64,000 bases of DNA, from contig NZ_CP016808.1 in assembly GCF_002741035.1 (NCBI RefSeq), positions 4,698,501 to 4,762,500 of the forward strand. The letters run 5' to 3'. Origin of the DNA: Paenibacillus sp. BIHB 4019. Its GTDB lineage: Bacteria; Bacillota; Bacilli; Paenibacillales; Paenibacillaceae. The position numbers and the translations under genes are program-made. The notes below the pieces were generated by a model. That model worked only from the letters and a program-made list of their open reading frames with translations. It made no database searches and had not been told where the DNA came from. Positions 7,369 through 16,861 of this stretch are shown piece by piece (the stretch's first letter is position 1; each line of letters starts with the position of its first letter).

Positions 7369-9291
7369 TTAAATAATTTCAGATTGTCCATTGTTAATTA
7401 ATAAGCTGCTTTTTTGTTCTAGCCACTTTGCGAAGCCTTCTGTTTTAGAGTAGCTTAAAAAGAGCCATTCCATTGCCCTCGTCATCCCGATATAAAATAG
7501 AGAAACTTCTCTCTCTACGTTGTCCTCCAGCGCAAAAGGCATGCTTTCAACATTTACAATAAATACTGCGCGGAAATCAAGTCCTTTGGAACTGTCTAGA
7601 GTGGATAAGTTGACTGCCTCTTGGTCACGGTTATAGGAGCGTTTAGTCGTGCTGCTTTCGGCGAACCAGTTATAGGGAATACTGCTTTTATCCAATTCTT
7701 TTTTTAATTGATCTACATAGGAATATGAAAAGCGATTTTTTACACGATATAAAATGGCAATGTCGGAATAAGAAAGCTTCTTTTCCTCATGTAGTTTGAT
7801 AATGTGTTCTACAACCCACGCTGCTTCTTCATTAAAATGATTACAAGATTTAATAATGGGGTCTGATCCCTTGCGTTTAGTACTTTGCGGAGGAATAATC
7901 TCTACCCCTTCCACAGAAGTGCCTTCCTTTACCCTATCTTTCATGCTGGAGTGGCTTCTGTAAAACTCCCAAGCGAAATTCACAATTTGAGAAGTGTTGC
8001 GGTAATTAATGCTCAAAATTTTAGAACGGCCTCTAAAATCAAGGCCTGTGCTTGATGCCAAACTTGTTTTGCGTTTGAAAATATTTTGTGCTTTGTCCTC
8101 TACTAGCAACAAGGATTGAGTATCAGGATTGAGAACTTTACTCAATAGCTCTAGCCATACTGGTTCAAAATCTTGTCCTTCATCAATTAATATAGCATCG
8201 TATTTAGGTAGAATTACTTCTTTTTGTTCGATCTTGGCCAGTAGAGATTCTACTCCATCATCGCGAATTCGCATTTTATTCCAAAGCCACTCATGGAAGG
8301 TTGCTGTTTCAATATTATGCTTTATGGTATTGGATGTATAAGTTTCATTACCATTATTTTTTGCGAAATCAAATAAATCCTCTGGCTCCTCCATCATCTT
8401 ATCAATCATGTTTCTCAACACACGTGAAAGTGGGATAGCATAGCAGATAACGAGAATGTTCCAATCGGGGTGATCTTTAGCCAACATACGTGCACGGGCA
8501 GATAGGATCAGCGTTTTACCGCTTCCCGCAACGCCACGAATGAGTCTGTTTTTATCACCGAGCTGACGGGCTAGAGATTCCTGATGTAGGTCCATAGCTT
8601 GAACATTATGTAGTGATAGCAACAACTGATCATTATAATAAGTAGGTTCCTTGAATTCTGCGCTGATACGAACTTCGGGGAACAGATGATAGCGTATAGC
8701 TTTAATATCCTCACCAGATAAAAAATGTGTATCTCTATATGCTATGGTGAACATTCCCAGTAAGCGTTCATGCAATGAATCGCTTGAAAAGCCTACACTA
8801 TCGGAATCAATATCGTCTCGCGTTAGCATAAACTGAGGATCAATGACTCTGTCTAGCCGATGTTCAACAATATGTATTTCCTTGAGATTGGTAAAAACAG
8901 TACCAAATGCGTAACGGAACTTCAGCTGTCCATAATATTGATCAATTTGAATGAGATTCTTGTCTTTTTTAAGCTTGTCTACAATTCGAAAAGCATAATC
9001 CCGAGCTTGATTTAATGGGTTTTTAATAGTTTGGAGTGTACCAAGATCACCAAATATGCGCCATTCGTTAGTAGACAATTCATGAAGAGTATTTACTTTA
9101 TAATCTTTGACTTCGAGCACAAGCAGCCCAAAATCCGGGCCGATAATGACATAGTCAGGTTTTCGTCCCCCGATCTCGGGCTCATAATAAACAAGGTAAT
9201 CATCAGGTAGATGCTCTTTTAGCGTTTGAAAAAACAGGCGTTCTCCAACAGTCGCTTTTCTTGGAAGAGTATCTGGAATCATATAAGCCAT
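7369..9291 (-). CDS. NERD nuclease domain fused to SF1 (UvrD-like) helicase
   Basis: A 640-residue protein. The N-terminal NERD nuclease-related domain (about residues 15-110) carries D46, E60 and K62 in the order of a PD-(D/E)xK active site. The helicase part has Walker A GVAGSGKT (253-260), Walker B DEGQ (370-373), INYRN (about 428-432), the STLDSSKGLDF motif (about 563-573) and motif VI YIGMTRA (about 600-606). Proteins of this build unwind and probably cut nucleic acid; related nuclease-helicase proteins occur in phage defence, but the role here is unproven. Base composition is clearly more AT-rich than the flanks and codons are A/T-ending, suggesting acquisition by transfer. It is monocistronic, with AAGGAGG 8 nt before the ATG. 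Confidence 0.9.
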   Translation of the reverse strand: MAYMIPDTLPRKATVGERLFFQTLKEHLPDDYLVYYEPEIGGRKPDYVIIGPDFGLLVLEVKDYKVNTLHELSTNEWRIFGDLGTLQTIKNPLNQARDYAFRIVDKLKKDKNLIQIDQYYGQLKFRYAFGTVFTNLKEIHIVEHRLDRVIDPQFMLTRDDIDSDSVGFSSDSLHERLLGMFTIAYRDTHFLSGEDIKAIRYHLFPEVRISAEFKEPTYYNDQLLLSLHNVQAMDLHQESLARQLGDKNRLIRGVAGSGKTLILSARARMLAKDHPDWNILVICYAIPLSRVLRNMIDKMMEEPEDLFDFAKNNGNETYTSNTIKHNIETATFHEWLWNKMRIRDDGVESLLAKIEQKEVILPKYDAILIDEGQDFEPVWLELLSKVLNPDTQSLLLVEDKAQNIFKRKTSLASSTGLDFRGRSKILSINYRNTSQIVNFAWEFYRSHSSMKDRVKEGTSVEGVEIIPPQSTKRKGSDPIIKSCNHFNEEAAWVVEHIIKLHEEKKLSYSDIAILYRVKNRFSYSYVDQLKKELDKSSIPYNWFAESSTTKRSYNRDQEAVNLSTLDSSKGLDFRAVFIVNVESMPFALEDNVEREVSLFYIGMTRAMEWLFLSYSKTEGFAKWLEQKSSLLINNGQSEII

Positions 9292-9540
9292 TTTGTAATC
9301 CTCCTTGAAGACGCCGAATCAGGAATGCAGTTCCGGTGCTTCCGGAATCCGGGGTTAGTTTGCAAGAATAGTCAGGTACACAATGTAAAATGGGTCCTTA
9401 GGCTTACTCCTTGCTTACTACTATTGTACTTTGTTTGTTTAAATATGGGAATTGTAATTTTGAAGAAATTATTCTTTAGTTCCTGAAATTCTTGTTAGAT
9501 CAATGATTTCGTAGCCTGGCTATGCATGTTGTCAGACATA
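9292..9540. other. AT-rich spacer, no gene seen
   Basis: Apart from the likely promoter region of the NERD-helicase gene, I see no open frame with a ribosome binding site, no RNA gene and no clear repeat. Its AT-rich composition continues that of the helicase gene. Confidence 0.5.
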
Positions 9541-9570
9541 AATATAAAAAAACGCTGGAATCCAGCGTTT
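9541..9570 (-). terminator. Intrinsic terminator of the MFS gene
   Basis: AAACGCTGGA (9550-9559) pairs with TCCAGCGTTT (9561-9570). On the minus strand it is followed by TTTTTTATATT, which gives the U-tract. Confidence 0.85.
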
Positions 9571-9613
9571 CTCGTAATGGTGATTTTTGGTTAAAGGGTA
9601 AAAATATTATCGT

Positions 9614-10792
9614 TCATGTGCTGCGCTTTGTATAATGTTTGTAAATGAAACCTGCTGCTGCTATTAAAGCAAGGGTAGTGCCTAAATTAAAGAAGGCTGT
9701 GCGTCCGAAGCTTTCATATACATAGCCGCCAACGGTACCGCTGAGTAAGCCGGCAAGGCCTGTCCATACAACGGCGTATACCGCTTGGCCGGAAGCGCGA
9801 AATTCATCGGGAATGAGCTGTGAAATATAACGCAAGGCAGTTGAGAAGTAGATGCCGAAAGTAATGCTGTGCATGAGCTGTGTCGCCACGACGAGATAAG
9901 GGCTGCTCAAATGTCCAATTAGCCACATTCTCAGAGCATACAATACACAGGCGATAAAGAGCAGCGGCAGCTCCTTGAATTTATGGCCGTACTTTCCAAG
10001 CAGAAACAGCACGGGAATTTCGCTGCAGGCGGAAAGGGTCCAGGCGAGGCCGACAAGCGAATCGCTAGCTCCCATTTGATGAAGCGTTACAGCCAAAAAA
10101 CCTTCGTACATACGATGCGCGACCGATACGATCAAAATAAGGACGAAAAAGGAAACGACCTCCCTTTTGCCCAGCAGCTTGAAGAAACCGCTAAAATCGA
10201 CTTTGCGGGCACTGCCTCGGTAATCTCGCAGCAGGAAGGAAAGCGCCAGCGTTATCGTAATCGTACAGACTGCGAGCGGCAGCGTCCAATTGGAGCCCAT
10301 CTGCTTCAATATAATGCCGAACAAGTAGGCGGATATCGCAAACCCGAGCGAGCCGAAAATGCGAATGAGTGCATATGGAACAGCTGTATATTGACTGGAT
10401 AATAAAATCATGCTGTCATTCAATGGATTAATAGGTGTCTGAAAAAAATAAAAGATCGTCATTACTAGACAGATCATCGTAAAATCTTGAATCGGAAACA
10501 GCAGCGATATCATGACCAGCTGCCCGAATAATAAAAATATAAATAATTTTTTTATCGTCTGAAATCGGTCGCTTGCCCAGCCTAGCAGTAAATTGGCAAA
10601 GACGGATATGAAGGGCCCAGTTGCATAGATAATGCCGATTTGATGCTCGGAATAGCCTCGCGCCAGAAAGTATAAAGGCAGGTAGGAGACGAGCAGCGCC
10701 TGTGTTGAATAGGCAGAAAAGCTGAAGGCGCGAAGACGCAGCGTTTCTTGGGATGTGTTAAGCTTCGCCTTTTCTAGGCCAAGTTGTGTCAT
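9614..10792 (-). CDS. Major facilitator superfamily transporter
   Basis: A 392-residue, roughly 12-helix carrier. I use the ATG at 10792 (MTQLGLEKAK), which has GGAG about 11 nt upstream; the open frame continues 61 codons further, but that extension (Asn/Thr/Ile-rich, no ribosome binding site) does not look coding. The loop LLGWASDRF between helices 2 and 3 is the MFS signature (GxxxDRxG-like). The build, with ALRYISQLIPDEFRASGQA in the second half, resembles the LacY/nucleoside-proton-symporter-like MFS_1 group. Substrate unknown. The gene is divergent from ytpB with about 200 bp between them. Confidence 0.85.
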   Translation of the reverse strand: MTQLGLEKAKLNTSQETLRLRAFSFSAYSTQALLVSYLPLYFLARGYSEHQIGIIYATGPFISVFANLLLGWASDRFQTIKKLFIFLLFGQLVMISLLFPIQDFTMICLVMTIFYFFQTPINPLNDSMILLSSQYTAVPYALIRIFGSLGFAISAYLFGIILKQMGSNWTLPLAVCTITITLALSFLLRDYRGSARKVDFSGFFKLLGKREVVSFFVLILIVSVAHRMYEGFLAVTLHQMGASDSLVGLAWTLSACSEIPVLFLLGKYGHKFKELPLLFIACVLYALRMWLIGHLSSPYLVVATQLMHSITFGIYFSTALRYISQLIPDEFRASGQAVYAVVWTGLAGLLSGTVGGYVYESFGRTAFFNLGTTLALIAAAGFIYKHYTKRST

Positions 10793-10999
10793 TGCTGTAT
10801 TCACTCCATAACTGTAAAAAACCTTGATTATACAGGTGTTATAGCTAATTATTAATAGATTGTAAACCATTATAGCATGAACTGCTGGATTATTGTTTAT
10901 TGAAATGGTACATTTATGAGTGGAGGTTTCATTCATCGTGTAATAATGGGCTGGTAGCCGGCGGTTATTCAGCATTTTTTTAAGAGGAGGAGGTGCATC

Positions 11000-12082
11000 G
11001 TGAGATTGACGACATTTTCAGGCAGCCGTGCGCCCCGAGGGCCTTTAAAACTTATGCATCGCGTATATAAATATGTGCTGCCAGAAGTTGAAGAGCAGTT
11101 GGGGAAGCTGCGGGCTATGGCAGAGCAAATTCCCGACAGGGAGCTGCGCACGCAAGCGCTGAGCAGCATAGCGAGCAAGAAATTCCATTGTCAGGGCGGG
11201 GCCGTGTATGCAGCGGCCAACTTGGAACAGCGGCATATTCTTATTCCGCTTATTGTTGCGCTGCAAACGATTAGCGACTATCTGGACAATTTATGCGATC
11301 GCAGCACCTCTCTTGATGCGGATGATTTTCGCCTATTGCATCAGTCCATGCTTGATGCGGTTAATCCGGCAGCGCCGCTCCGGGATTATTATGCCCACCG
11401 GAAGGAGCGGGACGACGGCGGATATTTGCACCACCTCGTTGCCGTGTGCCAGCACCATACAGCGCTGCTTCCTTCCTATGCCAGCGTTCAGCGTGACGTA
11501 ACCGAGCTGGTCAGCCTTTATGGCGATTTGCAGGTGTACAAGCACATTCGCAATGACTTGCGCGAGCCGAAGCTGCTCGCTTGGTGGGAGAAGCATGCAC
11601 AGCGCTACCCGCACTTGCAATGGAATGAATTCGCAGCGGCCAGCGGATCGACGCTCGGCATGTTTATGCTTTTTTTAGCAGCCAGCGGTGATGGTCTGTC
11701 GAAGCAGGATGCGGCTGCGATTAAAGAAATTTATTTCCCGCACGTATGCGGCCTGCATATTATGCTTGATTATTTGATCGATCAGGCAGAGGATCGGGCC
11801 GGCGGAGATTTGAATTTCTGCAATTATTACGACAGCTTCCATTTGATGGCGGAACGGATCGGTACGATAGTGGAGTGGGCAAGGGAGGATGTGCGGCATT
11901 TGCCGGCTTCCCGGTTTCATCGCCTTATCATTGAAGGGCTGCTAGCCCTGTATCTATCCGATCCGAAGGTGCGTGCGCAGAAAGAAGTGCGCAGCGTAAC
12001 GCGCAAGCTGATGAAGAACAGTCCGCTTACCCGCCTGTTTTTCCTGATTAACAGCGTTTGGATCAGGAAGCAGCAGGCTTAG
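11000..12082 (+). CDS. ytpB: YtpB-type tetraprenyl-beta-curcumene synthase family (DUF2600)
   Basis: A 360-residue terpene-synthase-like protein. An Asp-rich motif DYLDNLCD (residues 93-100) and a second one, LDYLIDQAED (about 251-260), fit the metal-diphosphate binding of the family. In Bacillus subtilis YtpB cyclises all-trans tetraprenyl diphosphate to tetraprenyl-beta-curcumene, a step in C35 sesquarterpene formation. Other conserved parts are FHCQGGAVYA near the N-terminus and EFAAASGSTLGMF mid-protein. The start is GTG 11000 with AGGAGG 7 nt upstream. No prenyl-diphosphate synthase or cyclase gene is adjacent, so the pathway partners lie elsewhere. Its product in this organism is inferred from the family. 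Confidence 0.88.
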   Translation: MRLTTFSGSRAPRGPLKLMHRVYKYVLPEVEEQLGKLRAMAEQIPDRELRTQALSSIASKKFHCQGGAVYAAANLEQRHILIPLIVALQTISDYLDNLCDRSTSLDADDFRLLHQSMLDAVNPAAPLRDYYAHRKERDDGGYLHHLVAVCQHHTALLPSYASVQRDVTELVSLYGDLQVYKHIRNDLREPKLLAWWEKHAQRYPHLQWNEFAAASGSTLGMFMLFLAASGDGLSKQDAAAIKEIYFPHVCGLHIMLDYLIDQAEDRAGGDLNFCNYYDSFHLMAERIGTIVEWAREDVRHLPASRFHRLIIEGLLALYLSDPKVRAQKEVRSVTRKLMKNSPLTRLFFLINSVWIRKQQA

Positions 12083-12113
12083 CAATATATTACATCATTT
12101 TGGAGGAATGACT

Positions 12114-13082
12114 ATGTCTTCAGTAAAATCAATCGCAGTATTAACCAGTGGCGGTGACTCCCAAGGGATGAATGCAGCCGTTCGCGCTGTAGTGCGGAGC
12201 GCTTTGTATAACGGGCTGGAAGTATACGGTGTACAACGCGGTTATCAGGGTCTTCTGAATGACGATTTGCGTCAAATGGATCTTCGCAGCGTAGGCGATA
12301 TTATTCAGCGCGGGGGCACCATTTTGCAGACGGCGCGCTGCAAAGAGTTTATGACAGCTGAAGGCCAGGAGAAAGGCGCTGAAATTTTGCGTCAACGCGG
12401 CATCGACGGTTTGGTCGTTATCGGCGGAGACGGCTCCTATCAAGGTGCTAACAAGCTGAGCAAGCTTGGAATTAAGACGATGGCATTGCCAGGAACGATC
12501 GATAACGATATTCCTTTCACGGACTATACAATCGGTTTTGATACAGCGGTTGGCATCGTGGTGGATGCTATTAATAAAATCCGCGACACGATGTCTTCTC
12601 ATGAGCGTTCGTCTGTCGTTGAGGTTATGGGCCGTCATTGCGGAGATATTGCGCTTTATGCTGGACTTGCAAGCGGCGCCGAGACGATTCTTGTACCGGA
12701 AGTTCCGTTCAACCTAACGGAAGTTTCGCAGCGGATGGAAGCCAACTTTGCCAAAGGCAAGCGTCACAGTATCATTGTTGTTGCTGAAGGAGCAGGCAAT
12801 GGACATGATGTATCCAGCGAAATTACGCGTGGTTGTGGACTTGAGCCGCGAGTAACCGTGCTTGGACATATTCAACGCGGCGGAACGCCGACTGCTGTTG
12901 ACCGTATTCTTGCAAGCCGTCTCGGCGATTATGCTGTACATCAGCTGATGGCTGGCGATTCAGGCAAAGCTTGCGGTATCGTGCGCGGAGAGTTTCTTTC
13001 TACGGATATTGACACGGTTGTCAACACGAAAAAGCCATTCAACCTGGAGTTGTATGAGCTCGCGCTGCGCCTGTCGCAATAA
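12114..13082 (+). CDS. pfkA: ATP-dependent 6-phosphofructokinase
   Basis: A 322-residue group-I phosphofructokinase: fructose 6-phosphate to fructose 1,6-bisphosphate in glycolysis. Visible motifs are LTSGGDSQGMNAAVRAVVR at the N-terminus (ATP/loop region), the GGDGSYQGANKL segment, catalytic PGTIDNDIPFTDYTIGFDTA, the substrate-binding VEVMGRHCGDIAL and GHIQRGGTPTA. The usual SPGMNA is SQGMNA here, a variant seen in some bacterial PFKs. I place the start at the second ATG (12114), because GGAGG is 7 nt upstream of it but only 1 nt before the first ATG at 12108. Pyruvate kinase is not in the window. Confidence 0.96.
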   Translation: MSSVKSIAVLTSGGDSQGMNAAVRAVVRSALYNGLEVYGVQRGYQGLLNDDLRQMDLRSVGDIIQRGGTILQTARCKEFMTAEGQEKGAEILRQRGIDGLVVIGGDGSYQGANKLSKLGIKTMALPGTIDNDIPFTDYTIGFDTAVGIVVDAINKIRDTMSSHERSSVVEVMGRHCGDIALYAGLASGAETILVPEVPFNLTEVSQRMEANFAKGKRHSIIVVAEGAGNGHDVSSEITRGCGLEPRVTVLGHIQRGGTPTAVDRILASRLGDYAVHQLMAGDSGKACGIVRGEFLSTDIDTVVNTKKPFNLELYELALRLSQ

Positions 13083-13097
13083 TACCTTCTGGCTAAA

Positions 13098-13152
13098 CAA
13101 ACAAATAACCTCCGGCAACGCTTTAAGGCAGCGTACCGGAGGTTATTTGTTT
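13098..13152. terminator. Bidirectional terminator between pfkA and the DUF4015 gene
   Basis: A near-perfect 17-bp stem (AAACAAATAACCTCCGG with its complement at 13136-13152) and a shorter inner stem. Convergent genes lie on both sides. Confidence 0.88.
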
Positions 13153-13196
13153 GAAATAAAGGAAAAGATGTCCTAACGCTATCCTTACTTGAATGG

Positions 13197-14384
13197 TTAT
13201 TCGTAATTAACGCCTTCTGAATATTTATTGCCTGCATTCCATAAAAGAAATTCATGAATATCGGTGTCGGCGAGCGCCTTAATCTGTGCCTCGACTTCTT
13301 TCTTGCCATATTTCATATAATTGCCCTGTCCAAGCCAGCTGGCTGTAAAATCCTGAATCCAAGGACGGATAATTGGTTTGGCGTCGCCAATCGGGTCAAG
13401 CTTGGCATGGGTGTCCTCCATAGCGCCTACAATGGTTTCATAGGGATTTTTATCCGGAACCTTCTGCTTAAACCAGCCTGTGCTGTAATGGCTCGGATAA
13501 ACCATAGGGGATATGACGTGCACATCATTGGAAATTTTCACAAAGTCCTGCCCAATTCCTTCGGCGGCAGGCACTGATGCGGCGTAGCCGAAAATATCGA
13601 CCGATACCCGCACGCCAAGCGGCTCAAGCTGCTCGCGGGCATATTTCACGAATCCTGCAACGGCATCGACCCGGCTCTGCTCGGTTTTCTCATACTTCAG
13701 CGAATCGGCTTTCTTATCAAAGCCTTCAGGAAAACGGACATAATCAAACTGGATTTCCTTAAAGCCCAGCTTGGCTGCTTCCTTGGCAACGGCTACATTA
13801 TAACTCCAGACTTCTTTCATATAAGGATTAACAAAGCTTTCACCGCGGCCGTTTTTCCAAATCGTTCCGTCGGAATGGCGGAAGGACAGCTCCGGATGCT
13901 GGCGTGCCAGCACAGTGTCCTTAAAGACGACAATTCTGGCAATGGGGTAAACCTCATGCTGCTTCAATTTCTTCATCAAGTCGCCAATGTCGCGAATGTA
14001 CTTCTGAGTAGTTCCCAGCTCAAGCAGCTCCGGCGTCTCGGTTGGATAGGTGATATAGCCGTTGTCGTCTTTTACATCAATGACCATGCTGTTCAGCTTC
14101 GTATCATCCATGAGCTTCAGCAAGCTATCCATACGCGCTCCACCTGCACTGTGAGCCGTCACGTAGATGCCCTTCACAATCGGAGCATCTTTCTGCGGAT
14201 CATGCTTAGCGCCCGCCTCAGACGTTCCCTGGCCTTCTCCATCAGAGGGGCTCGCCTGCACGATCGTTGTTCCGAGTGAAGCGTTTAGTACGGAGGCTGC
14301 GAGCTCCCGGGCGGCTGCATGATCCTCTCCGCTTCCCGTCAATAGGCTGTATAACAGCATGACAGTTGAAAAGATGATGTCCAT
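13197..14384 (-). CDS. DUF4015 putative glycoside hydrolase, exported
   Basis: A 395-residue protein. The N-terminal hydrophobic stretch MDIIFSTVMLLYSLLTG looks like a signal peptide or anchor; a polar linker follows to about residue 70. The rest is a TIM-barrel-like domain of the DUF4015 family: GIYVTAHSAGG, MVIDVKDDNGYITYPT, IARIVVFKDTVLA, FKEIQFDYVRFPEG and VSPMVYPSHY. The FDYVRFP segment with its acidic residues is where family members place the putative catalytic site. A role in cell wall or exopolysaccharide trimming is plausible but unproven. A purine-rich GGGGAGAG lies 7-8 nt before the ATG. It shares its terminator with pfkA. Confidence 0.85.
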   Translation of the reverse strand: MDIIFSTVMLLYSLLTGSGEDHAAARELAASVLNASLGTTIVQASPSDGEGQGTSEAGAKHDPQKDAPIVKGIYVTAHSAGGARMDSLLKLMDDTKLNSMVIDVKDDNGYITYPTETPELLELGTTQKYIRDIGDLMKKLKQHEVYPIARIVVFKDTVLARQHPELSFRHSDGTIWKNGRGESFVNPYMKEVWSYNVAVAKEAAKLGFKEIQFDYVRFPEGFDKKADSLKYEKTEQSRVDAVAGFVKYAREQLEPLGVRVSVDIFGYAASVPAAEGIGQDFVKISNDVHVISPMVYPSHYSTGWFKQKVPDKNPYETIVGAMEDTHAKLDPIGDAKPIIRPWIQDFTASWLGQGNYMKYGKKEVEAQIKALADTDIHEFLLWNAGNKYSEGVNYE

Positions 14385-14538
14385 TTCCTTCTCTCCCCGC
14401 TAGCTCTTCTTACCAAATTATAAAGCAGAATTAGGCTGCGTGACACTTATTTTTTTCAAAAAGCGTAATTTTACACAGAGAAATGTTGCTTAAAGCACCA
14501 TTTTTGGGCGGGAATCTCGGCTGGAAAAAGCATGCAAA

Positions 14539-14568
14539 AAACCTGCTGACGCATGCGTCAGCAGGTTT
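14539..14568 (-). terminator. Intrinsic terminator, minus strand
   Basis: A perfect 30-bp palindrome, AAACCTGCTGACGC then its complement, followed on the minus strand by TTTTTTGC. It ends the transcript of the small gene at 14593-14787. Confidence 0.85.
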
Positions 14569-14592
14569 ACTATCAATCGGTATATCCCCTTG

Positions 14593-14787
14593 TCATTGCA
14601 GTAAGGCTTCTCTTTGGTGCTCGCAAATGCTGTGCTGAACAATCTCCATTGCATCCGCCGGTTCAAGTACAGCCAGTCCGTCCCTCAATACGATATTGAT
14701 CGAGAGTTCCCGATCCGTAAGAAAAGGACTGAGCTCTGGTGCTAGCTTCTCTACAATTTGTGACAGTGTTACGGTTTCGATATCCAC
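14593..14787 (-). CDS. Small acidic protein, unknown
   Basis: A 64-residue soluble protein from GTG 14787, with AAAGGGTGA about 7 nt upstream and a strong terminator directly behind. It is acidic and looks mainly helical, with one hydrophobic strand (INIVLRDGLAVL). I do not recognise the family. The ribosome binding site plus its own terminator argue that it is a real gene. Confidence 0.6.
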   Translation of the reverse strand: MDIETVTLSQIVEKLAPELSPFLTDRELSINIVLRDGLAVLEPADAMEIVQHSICEHQREALLQ

Positions 14788-15000
14788 CTGGCATCACCCT
14801 TTCATCATAGGTTCAGGGCAAAACATATGGCATGAAAACGTTAAAACAGCGGGATAACCACATTATAGCAGGATCAACTTTAAAAAAACAGGGTTAACTG
14901 CCATGCGCGCAGCGGGCAAGGAATATTAAATAAAGCAAACGCTTACTGGTGCGTCTTTTGATCTGTTTTTAAGCTTCGCTGGTAAACGTGTACGATTGTA

Positions 15001-15009
15001 TGCTATAAT
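15001..15009 (+). promoter_or_regulatory. Extended -10 promoter element of cshA
   Basis: TGCTATAAT is an extended -10 (TG-n-TATAAT). No good -35 is visible upstream, which is common for this class. It gives a leader of about 45 nt. Confidence 0.6.
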
Positions 15010-15059
15010 AGCTTGGATATTTTTCAAGTAGGCTGCAGATAAAAGGAGTATGAGAAAGT

Positions 15060-16646
15060 TTGAAAACATTTGCTGAATTTGGCTTGGAACCTAAAGTGTT
15101 GCAAGCAATCACGGAGCTGGGATTTGAGGAGTCAACTCCGATCCAGTCCAAAGCTATTCCAATCGCAATGGCTGGTCAAGATCTAATTGGTCAGGCACAA
15201 ACAGGAACAGGAAAAACAGCGGCATTCGGAATTCCGCTCATTAATAAAATTCCGACAAGCGAGGAGCGCATTGTCGCCTTAATTATGACGCCTACCCGTG
15301 AACTCGCTATTCAGGTAGCTGATGAAATCGGGAAGTTGACTCGATACAAAGGTTTACGCTCATTGCCAATTTACGGCGGACAAGAAATTGGACGTCAAAT
15401 TCGCGCTTTGAAGAAGAAGCCGCAAATTATTATTGGTACGCCAGGACGTTTGCTTGACCACATCAACCGTAAGACGATCCGTCTTGAAGATGTACAGACG
15501 GTCATTCTTGATGAAGCGGATGAAATGCTGGATATGGGCTTCATGGAAGACATCCAGTCGATCCTGAAGCAAGTACCGGACGAGCGTCACACTATGTTGT
15601 TCTCGGCTACAATGCCGCCGAACATTCAGAAGCTTGCACAGCAATTTCTGAAAAACCCTGAGCATGTGTCGGTTATTCCTAAGCAAGTAACGGCACCGCT
15701 TATCGATCAAGCGTATATTGAGGTTCATGAGCGTCAGAAGTTTGAAGCTCTTAGCCGTTTGCTTGATATGGAATCCCCAGAGCTTGCGATCATCTTCGGC
15801 CGTACGAAGCGCCGGGTTGATGAGCTTAGCGAAGCTTTGCAAAAACGCGGTTACACGGCAGACGGCCTTCACGGCGACTTGTCCCAAAACCAACGCGACA
15901 GCGTAATGCGCAAATTCCGCGACGGCAGCATTGATGTGCTGGTTGCAACGGATGTAGCTGCTCGTGGCCTCGACGTATCGGGCGTAACGCATGTTATCAA
16001 CTTTGACCTTCCGCAAGATCCGGAGAGCTATGTTCACCGTATCGGCCGTACTGGCCGCGCAGGCAAAGAAGGTACTGCATGGTCGTTCGTAACGCCTCGT
16101 GAACTTGATCACCTGCATTTCATCGAGAAAGTTACACGTCAAAAAATCAACAAAAAACCATTGCCTAGCATCGCAGAAGCGATTGAAGGCAAACAGCGCT
16201 TGACAGCTGAGCGTTTGCTCGAAGTTGTTCAAGAAGAAGAGTTCACGGAATACAAAGCAATTGCGATTCAGTTGCTTGAGCAATATGATTCCGTTAACTT
16301 GCTTGCAGCAGCCGTTAAATTGCTGACAGGCGAGAAGAAGGAAGTCAATATTGAATTGACGCCGGAAGAGCCGCTTCGCGCGAAAAAACGCAAGCCGGAC
16401 ATTCGTTCGAATGGCCGTCGTTATTCTGGTTCCTCGTCCTTTGGCGGCGGCAGCGGCCGCAGCTCCAGTGGCGGTGGCGGCTATCGTGGCCGTGATGACA
16501 GACGTGGCGGCGGAAGCGGTTCGAGCTCCAGCTCGCGCAGCAGCAGCTATGACCGTAACCGTGATGGCGGCAGCAGCAGACCTCGCACTAGCGAGAACCG
16601 CCGTCCAAAACCATCGTCCGAAGGCTTTAACAATAACAACAACTAG
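15060..16646 (+). CDS. cshA: DEAD-box ATP-dependent RNA helicase, CshA-like
   Basis: A 528-residue RNA helicase. Motifs in order: Q motif with TPIQ, Walker A AQTGTGKT (46-53), [27 protein letters not shown] (about 150-160), [29 protein letters not shown] and [10 protein letters not shown]. After about residue 350 comes the CshA-type C-terminal RNA-binding part, then a Gly/Ser/Arg-rich low-complexity tail ending in Asn residues. CshA-type helicases unwind structured RNA in ribosome assembly and, in the degradosome, mRNA turnover; many are cold-induced. The start is TTG 15060; the nearby ATG at 15050 is out of frame. The AAAGGAG is 11 nt away. A second DEAD-box helicase lies at 36.8-38.6 kb. 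Confidence 0.93.
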   Translation: MKTFAEFGLEPKVLQAITELGFEESTPIQSKAIPIAMAGQDLIGQAQTGTGKTAAFGIPLINKIPTSEERIVALIMTPTRELAIQVADEIGKLTRYKGLRSLPIYGGQEIGRQIRALKKKPQIIIGTPGRLLDHINRKTIRLEDVQTVILDEADEMLDMGFMEDIQSILKQVPDERHTMLFSATMPPNIQKLAQQFLKNPEHVSVIPKQVTAPLIDQAYIEVHERQKFEALSRLLDMESPELAIIFGRTKRRVDELSEALQKRGYTADGLHGDLSQNQRDSVMRKFRDGSIDVLVATDVAARGLDVSGVTHVINFDLPQDPESYVHRIGRTGRAGKEGTAWSFVTPRELDHLHFIEKVTRQKINKKPLPSIAEAIEGKQRLTAERLLEVVQEEEFTEYKAIAIQLLEQYDSVNLLAAAVKLLTGEKKEVNIELTPEEPLRAKKRKPDIRSNGRRYSGSSSFGGGSGRSSSGGGGYRGRDDRRGGGSGSSSSSRSSSYDRNRDGGSSRPRTSENRRPKPSSEGFNNNNN

Positions 16647-16710
16647 GGTCATTTCTTCCTGTTCTTATACAGGATGAAGAAATAAGCCCGAATAACCAAG
16701 CTTAAGAAAC

Positions 16711-16757
16711 CGGGGAAGTCCGTGATGCCTTACGGGCGTCCTGACTTTCCCTTTTTT
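16711..16757 (+). terminator. Intrinsic terminator of cshA
   Basis: GGGAAGTC pairs with GACTTTCCC (one bulged T), an inner stem is formed by CGTGATGCC and GGGCGTC-like arms, and TTTTTT follows. Confidence 0.8.
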
Positions 16758-16861
16758 ATTGTTCATTTGATTAAGCCAGCCTGCTTGATTGAATAATATG
16801 CTTTGGTGCATGTCACAACCAAAATAGTAAGGAACAAGACGGAATAGTGGGGGCAGATCAC

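Noticed and set aside
15360-16652. 430-codon open frame on the minus strand opposite cshA
   Set aside because: It mirrors the helicase gene exactly, has no ribosome binding site, and its residues (Arg/Ala/Cys-rich) are those expected from reading the antisense frame.
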